Of a DNA stretch of 64,000 nucleotides, positions 61,119 through 64,000 are shown one piece after another. This stretch comes from Actinotalea sp. Marseille-Q4924. GTDB lineage: Bacteria; Actinomycetota; Actinomycetes; Actinomycetales; Cellulomonadaceae. The stretch spans positions 1,178,001 through 1,242,000 of the forward strand of contig NZ_CAKAKB010000003.1 of the NCBI RefSeq assembly GCF_916618755.1. The letters run 5' to 3'. The notes beneath the pieces were generated by a model. It saw only the letters and a list, made by a program, of their open reading frames with translations. It searched no databases and had not been told where the DNA came from. The number at the start of each line of letters is the position of its first letter. Position 1 is the stretch's first letter. The position numbers were made by a program, and so were the translations under genes.

Positions 61119-62110
61119 GGGACCACTTCTTCCTCGGTGGCGGTGCTGTGGCAGGTGGGTGCACTGGTGCTGCTGGGAACGTCATCCACTGCGGCCTCGC
61201 CGTCAGAGCCGTGGGTCATGGAAGTGACGTTCGCCGCCCCGTGCCGCTGTCGGCGACGATCAGCGAGAGTGACCCACACGAACGCGGTCGCCACTGCGAG
61301 CAGACCGAGTCCGAGCACCGGCTCGGGGACGGGGCTCACCCAGGTCTGAACCGCCAGGAACGCGTTGGTCAGAGTGCTCGCGGCGACGTCCTGCGCTTCG
61401 GTCCCGCCGGTCATGTCCGTGTCACCGGCGAGGGCGATGACGAAGGCACCCATGACGACGAACCCGACCGACACGGCGATGTTGAGCGTGTTCGTGACGA
61501 TCGTGCGTCCGGCGATCCGGAGTCGGACCGGGCGCGCCCGCAGAGCCTTGCGCTCCCCGAGCCGGGCCTTGTCCCAGATCAGGGCCATGACGAACAGGGG
61601 GAAGACCATGCCGAAGACGTAGGCGAGGCCCAGGGCGAGGCCCCCGACGGCCGAGCCGGACAAGACCGAGAGGGTCATCACGCCGGCCAGGACGGGTGCG
61701 CAGCAGCTCGAGGCGATTCCGGAGAACACCCCGAGTGAGAAGAAGCTGGCGCTGTCCCCGCGTGAGGTGTCGGGAGCGCGCAAGAAGCTGGGCAGCGACC
61801 ACATGGTGCCGGAGAAGGACAGGACCGCCAAGGCGAACATCAGCACGCCGCCGGCGATGTAGAGCGGGACGTGGTACCGGGCGATCGCACCGGCCAGCAG
61901 GCTCATGCCGAGGGTGATGGGGACCAGGACGACAGCCAGACCCGCAGCGAAGATAAAGGTGAGCGGCAGCAGCCGCCAGCGGCGGTTCTTCACCGCGCCG
62001 GCCAGGTAGCTGGGCGCCAGGAACACGATGCAGCACGGCGCGAACAATGCGACCCCGCCGGCGAGGAACGCCGCCAGGATGCTGCCCGTGGTCAACAGCT
62101 CGGCGCCCAC
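61115..62110 (-). CDS. CcdA/DsbD-like transporter with paired cysteines
   Basis: A 331-residue polytopic protein with about eight hydrophobic segments. The two CcdA-type redox motifs appear as CC pairs: FAPCCIVFLAPSYLAG (where CcdA has SPCVLP) and ASSCCAPVLAGVMTL. The cytoplasmic tail is His/Ser/Glu-rich (SSTSAPTCHSTATEEEVV). The GTG start is one base after the glutaredoxin-like stop. It may shuttle electrons, or Cu(I), to the redoxin encoded next. The paired cysteines set it apart from classic CcdA. Confidence 0.82.
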   Translation of the reverse strand: MGAELLTTGSILAAFLAGGVALFAPCCIVFLAPSYLAGAVKNRRWRLLPLTFIFAAGLAVVLVPITLGMSLLAGAIARYHVPLYIAGGVLMFALAVLSFSGTMWSLPSFLRAPDTSRGDSASFFSLGVFSGIASSCCAPVLAGVMTLSVLSGSAVGGLALGLAYVFGMVFPLFVMALIWDKARLGERKALRARPVRLRIAGRTIVTNTLNIAVSVGFVVMGAFVIALAGDTDMTGGTEAQDVAASTLTNAFLAVQTWVSPVPEPVLGLGLLAVATAFVWVTLADRRRQRHGAANVTSMTHGSDGEAAVDDVPSSTSAPTCHSTATEEEVVP

Positions 62111-62111
62111 C

Positions 62112-62420
62112 TCACACGCTCACGGCGGAGGCGGACGCGCTCGGGAGTACGCGGCCGGTCAGCAGCTTGACCAACTTCTTGCGCGGCAGTCGGCCCGAGC
62201 TGAAGTACGCACCGTCGACCACGACGAGCGGGTTCATCGCGGGCCGGTGCTGCGCGACGAGCAACGCTCCTTCGGTCGACTCCAGCTCCACGACCCGTAC
62301 CGTCAGGGGCCACCTCTGCCCGAGGTCAGCCAGGGCGTCAACGGCGTCTTCGCAGAGGTGGCACGCCGGCGCATGGACGACGGTCACGTGGACCGGCGCG
62401 GACTCAGGTGGCGAGGTCAT
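62112..62420 (-). CDS. glutaredoxin-like thiol protein
   Basis: A 102-residue glutaredoxin-fold protein (VHVTVVHAPACHLCEDAVDALADLG, active site CHLC; later MNPLVVVDGAYFSSGRLPRKKLVKLL with the cis-Pro region). It likely reduces or relays thiols in the cytoplasm for the CcdA-like transporter. The ATG at 62420 has GGAG upstream. First gene of the minus-strand redox operon; a CopR-like site is 75 bases upstream. Confidence 0.85.
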   Translation of the reverse strand: MTSPPESAPVHVTVVHAPACHLCEDAVDALADLGQRWPLTVRVVELESTEGALLVAQHRPAMNPLVVVDGAYFSSGRLPRKKLVKLLTGRVLPSASASAVSV

Positions 62421-62494
62421 GGAGGTCTCCAGAGGCAAAGGGTGGTCGATCCCCACCAGGTTCCCGACGTCGTGCTGCGCCCCGGTCTTCGTTC

Positions 62495-62512
62495 GATCAA
62501 CGTTCGGTGAAT
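62495..62512. promoter_or_regulatory. CopR-like tandem repeat, site 7
   Basis: GATCAACGTTCGGTGAAT, 13 of 18 positions of the consensus (reverse orientation). It is in the divergent gap between the glutaredoxin operon (75 bases) and the response-regulator gene (61 bases). Suggests autoregulation. Confidence 0.45.
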
Positions 62513-62572
62513 CCGCGCCGGACGTCGCCCTGAGCGCCCGCCCGGTGCGCGGTCCACCCGCACAATGGGCGC

Positions 62573-63280
62573 ATGCCATCTGAGACGATCCGCCGCGCCC
62601 TGGTCATCGACGACGAACGCGCGCTGGCGTCAGTCGTCGCCAGTTACCTGGAGCGGGACGGTTTCGAGGTGCACCTCGCCTTCGACGGGCCCGAAGGGCT
62701 GGACTCGGCCCGGTCCGTCGACCCGGACGTCGTCGTCCTCGACCTGGGTCTGCCGCGCATGGACGGCGTGGAGGTCTGCCGTCAGCTGCGGACCTTCTCC
62801 GACTGCTACGTCGTGATGCTGACGGCGCGAACCGATGAGATCGACACACTGATCGGGCTCTCGGTCGGCGCGGACGACTACATCACCAAGCCGTTCAGCC
62901 CACGTGAGCTGATGGCCCGGATCACAGCACTGCTGCGCCGTCCGCGCCGGGCGGAGGCCACGCCCGCGTCCGCAGAGCCGTTGACCCTGGGCGACCTCAC
63001 CGTGGACCTCGAGTCGCGGGAGGTGCACCTTGACGGCGCCCTGGTGCCGTTGACCAGGACGGAGTTCGACGTCCTGAGTACGCTCGCCAAGAGCCCCAAC
63101 CGGGTGTTCAGCCGACGCGCCCTCATCGAGGACGTGTGGGGGGCGACTTGGGTGGGGGACGAGCACCTCGTCGACGTCCACGTGCTTCACGTCCGACAGA
63201 AGCTCGGTGACACCGTCGCCGAGCAGCGGTTCATCCGCACGGTCCGTGGCGTCGGCTACCGGGTCGGGCCGGGGACATGA
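62573..63280 (+). CDS. copR: OmpR-family response regulator (CopR-like)
   Basis: A 235-residue regulator. The receiver domain (ALVIDDERALASVVASYLE, phospho-acceptor in VVVLDLGLPRMDG, Lys switch in DDYITKPFSPREL) is joined to a winged-helix effector (TRTEFDVLSTLAKSPNRVFSRRALIEDVWG, HVLHVRQKLGD, RTVRGVGYR). OmpR-type dimers bind direct repeats about one helical turn apart, as in the seven tandem sites found in this island. Overlaps the sensor gene by four bases (ATGA). The copper assignment comes from the regulon, not from the protein itself. Confidence 0.92.
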   Translation: MPSETIRRALVIDDERALASVVASYLERDGFEVHLAFDGPEGLDSARSVDPDVVVLDLGLPRMDGVEVCRQLRTFSDCYVVMLTARTDEIDTLIGLSVGADDYITKPFSPRELMARITALLRRPRRAEATPASAEPLTLGDLTVDLESREVHLDGALVPLTRTEFDVLSTLAKSPNRVFSRRALIEDVWGATWVGDEHLVDVHVLHVRQKLGDTVAEQRFIRTVRGVGYRVGPGT

Positions 63281-64000
63281 CCGAAGACGGTTGGTCTCCG
63301 GGCCCCGGCCTCGGGGGTCGGCTCATGGCAGCGCTGGCCCTGGTGGTGCTCGCGGGCGGGCTGACTGCGTGGCTCGTGGCGGGAGCGGTCGGCCCCGTCG
63401 TGTTCCACGCGCACATGCTCGAGGCCGGTTTGCGCGAGGAGACGCCCACGGTGCTCCACGCGGAGGCGGCCTTTCGTTCGGCCAGCGCATTGGCGCTGAC
63501 CATCGCTCTTGGCGCATCCGTCCTGGCCTCGCTGGCGGTGAGCGTGTTCTTGACCCGTCGCATCGCCACCTCGCTCGGTGCCCTGGCTGCGGCGGTCACC
63601 CGGATCTCCACGGGTGAGTTCGACGCGCGCGTCGCCAGCCCGAAGTTGGGCGCCGAGTTCGAGCAGCTCGCCCAGGCGTTCAACGACATGGCCGACCGCC
63701 TGCATGACAGCGATGCCCTCCGTCAGCGACTACTGGCCGACGTCGCCCACGAGGTGCGCACACCGGTCGCGGTCATCAACGCCTACCTCGAGGGCGTCGA
63801 GGACGGCGTGGAGAGCCTGACGCCGCAGACCGTCGCGGTGCTGCGTGATCAGGGATCCCGCCTGACGCGGCTCGCCGACGACCTGGCGGCCGTCACACGA
63901 GCCGAGCGCGGCGACCTCGGGCTGGTCCGCCACGCGACGACCGCCCGCGATCTTGTCGAGCGGGCGTACACGGCTGCTCTGGAACACTTCGCGGCGCGCG
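63277..64000 (+). CDS. copS: sensor histidine kinase (CopS-like), 3' end outside the window
   Basis: Partial membrane kinase: helix 1 (LMAALALVVLAGGLTAWLVAG), a short outer loop with possible metal ligands (VVFHAHMLEAG), and helix 2 (SALALTIALGASVLASLAVSVFL). A HAMP domain (RRIATSLGALAAAVTRISTGEFDARV) and the H-box DVAHEVRTPVAVINAY with the phospho-acceptor His follow. The ATPase domain runs off the end. It should phosphorylate the linked regulator. The small outer loop suggests direct sensing of a metal at the membrane face. Confidence 0.92.
   Translation, partial: MTEDGWSPGPGLGGRLMAALALVVLAGGLTAWLVAGAVGPVVFHAHMLEAGLREETPTVLHAEAAFRSASALALTIALGASVLASLAVSVFLTRRIATSLGALAAAVTRISTGEFDARVASPKLGAEFEQLAQAFNDMADRLHDSDALRQRLLADVAHEVRTPVAVINAYLEGVEDGVESLTPQTVAVLRDQGSRLTRLADDLAAVTRAERGDLGLVRHATTARDLVERAYTAALEHFAAR

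Noticed and set aside
1-64000. CRISPR arrays, tRNA or rRNA genes
   Set aside because: No regularly spaced repeats, cloverleaf-like sequences or rRNA-like stretches were recognised; short repeats found are IS ends, target duplications or operator sites.

Overview
The window reads as DNA of a high-GC Gram-positive actinobacterium (Actinomycetota, most likely Micrococcales). Nearly every real gene is GC-rich at third codon positions. GTG starts are frequent, and 1- to 4-base start/stop overlaps are the rule within operons. The metal genes are of actinobacterial types (CtpG-like ATPase, CmtR-like and CsoR sensors, a CopR-like two-component system), and an actinobacterial MobF relaxase is present. 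No rRNA, tRNA or CRISPR array was seen. The layout is that of a mobile or plasmid-borne accessory region in which conjugation genes, metal-resistance islands and nested insertion sequences have been pasted together.

Layout. (1) 1-2,660: a piece of conjugative-element backbone (hypothetical protein, lipoprotein, secreted protein). It ends abruptly where the secreted-protein gene collides with a truncated, oppositely oriented cation/Ca antiporter gene. (2) 2,660-17,114: metal island 1. Two minus-strand operons abut. The first is cmtR-like/ctpG/lspA. The second is cadC-like/thioredoxin/ccdA/DUF3105/DUF305/resB/ccsB/lnt/antiporter; its lnt is frameshifted. A methyltransferase, a broken isoprenylcysteine methyltransferase fragment, cadD, and an acr3-type arsenite carrier with an in-frame TGA follow. 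(3) 17,166-28,660: an insertion-sequence nest. It holds an IS21 element that has lost one end, a truncated IS3, an IS481 scrap, an orphan HEPN-motif protein, a frameshifted IS256 element with an 8-base target duplication, a decayed IS21 split by a second IS256 element (again with an 8-base duplication), and an IS110 element with a probable bridge RNA. (4) 28,689-35,335: conjugative backbone again, with a 1,200-residue MobF relaxase/helicase and hypothetical genes. (5) 35,659-37,978: an ordinary amino-acid ABC transporter. (6) 38,068-64,000: metal island 2, probably for copper. It carries two Cu-type P-ATPases, CsoR, an HMA chaperone, a Cys-rich copper-storage-like protein, three DUF305/membrane proteins, a MacB-type exporter whose ATPase carries a YHS domain, Lnt, Lgt, an Lgt-like fusion, YibE/F, an ion channel, a glutaredoxin/CcdA/redoxin/Cys-rich-peptide operon, and a CopRS-like two-component system.

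Two regulatory signatures tie this together. A 26-base motif (TNTTCT, about ten variable bases, CGCACACCTG) precedes four transcription units in blocks 1 and 4 only, which suggests these blocks were once one element. A tandem direct repeat with an 11-base period (consensus CTTCATCGRACCTTCATC) precedes seven promoter regions of island 2, including the one beside the response-regulator gene; it resembles the CopR box known from Corynebacterium. Island 2 therefore looks like a single two-component regulon. Both islands share a recurring theme: metal efflux and sensing is packaged with thiol-redox proteins (CcdA, redoxin) and lipoprotein-maturation enzymes (LspA, Lnt, Lgt). This suggests that the islands carry their own machinery for making envelope metal-handling lipoproteins.
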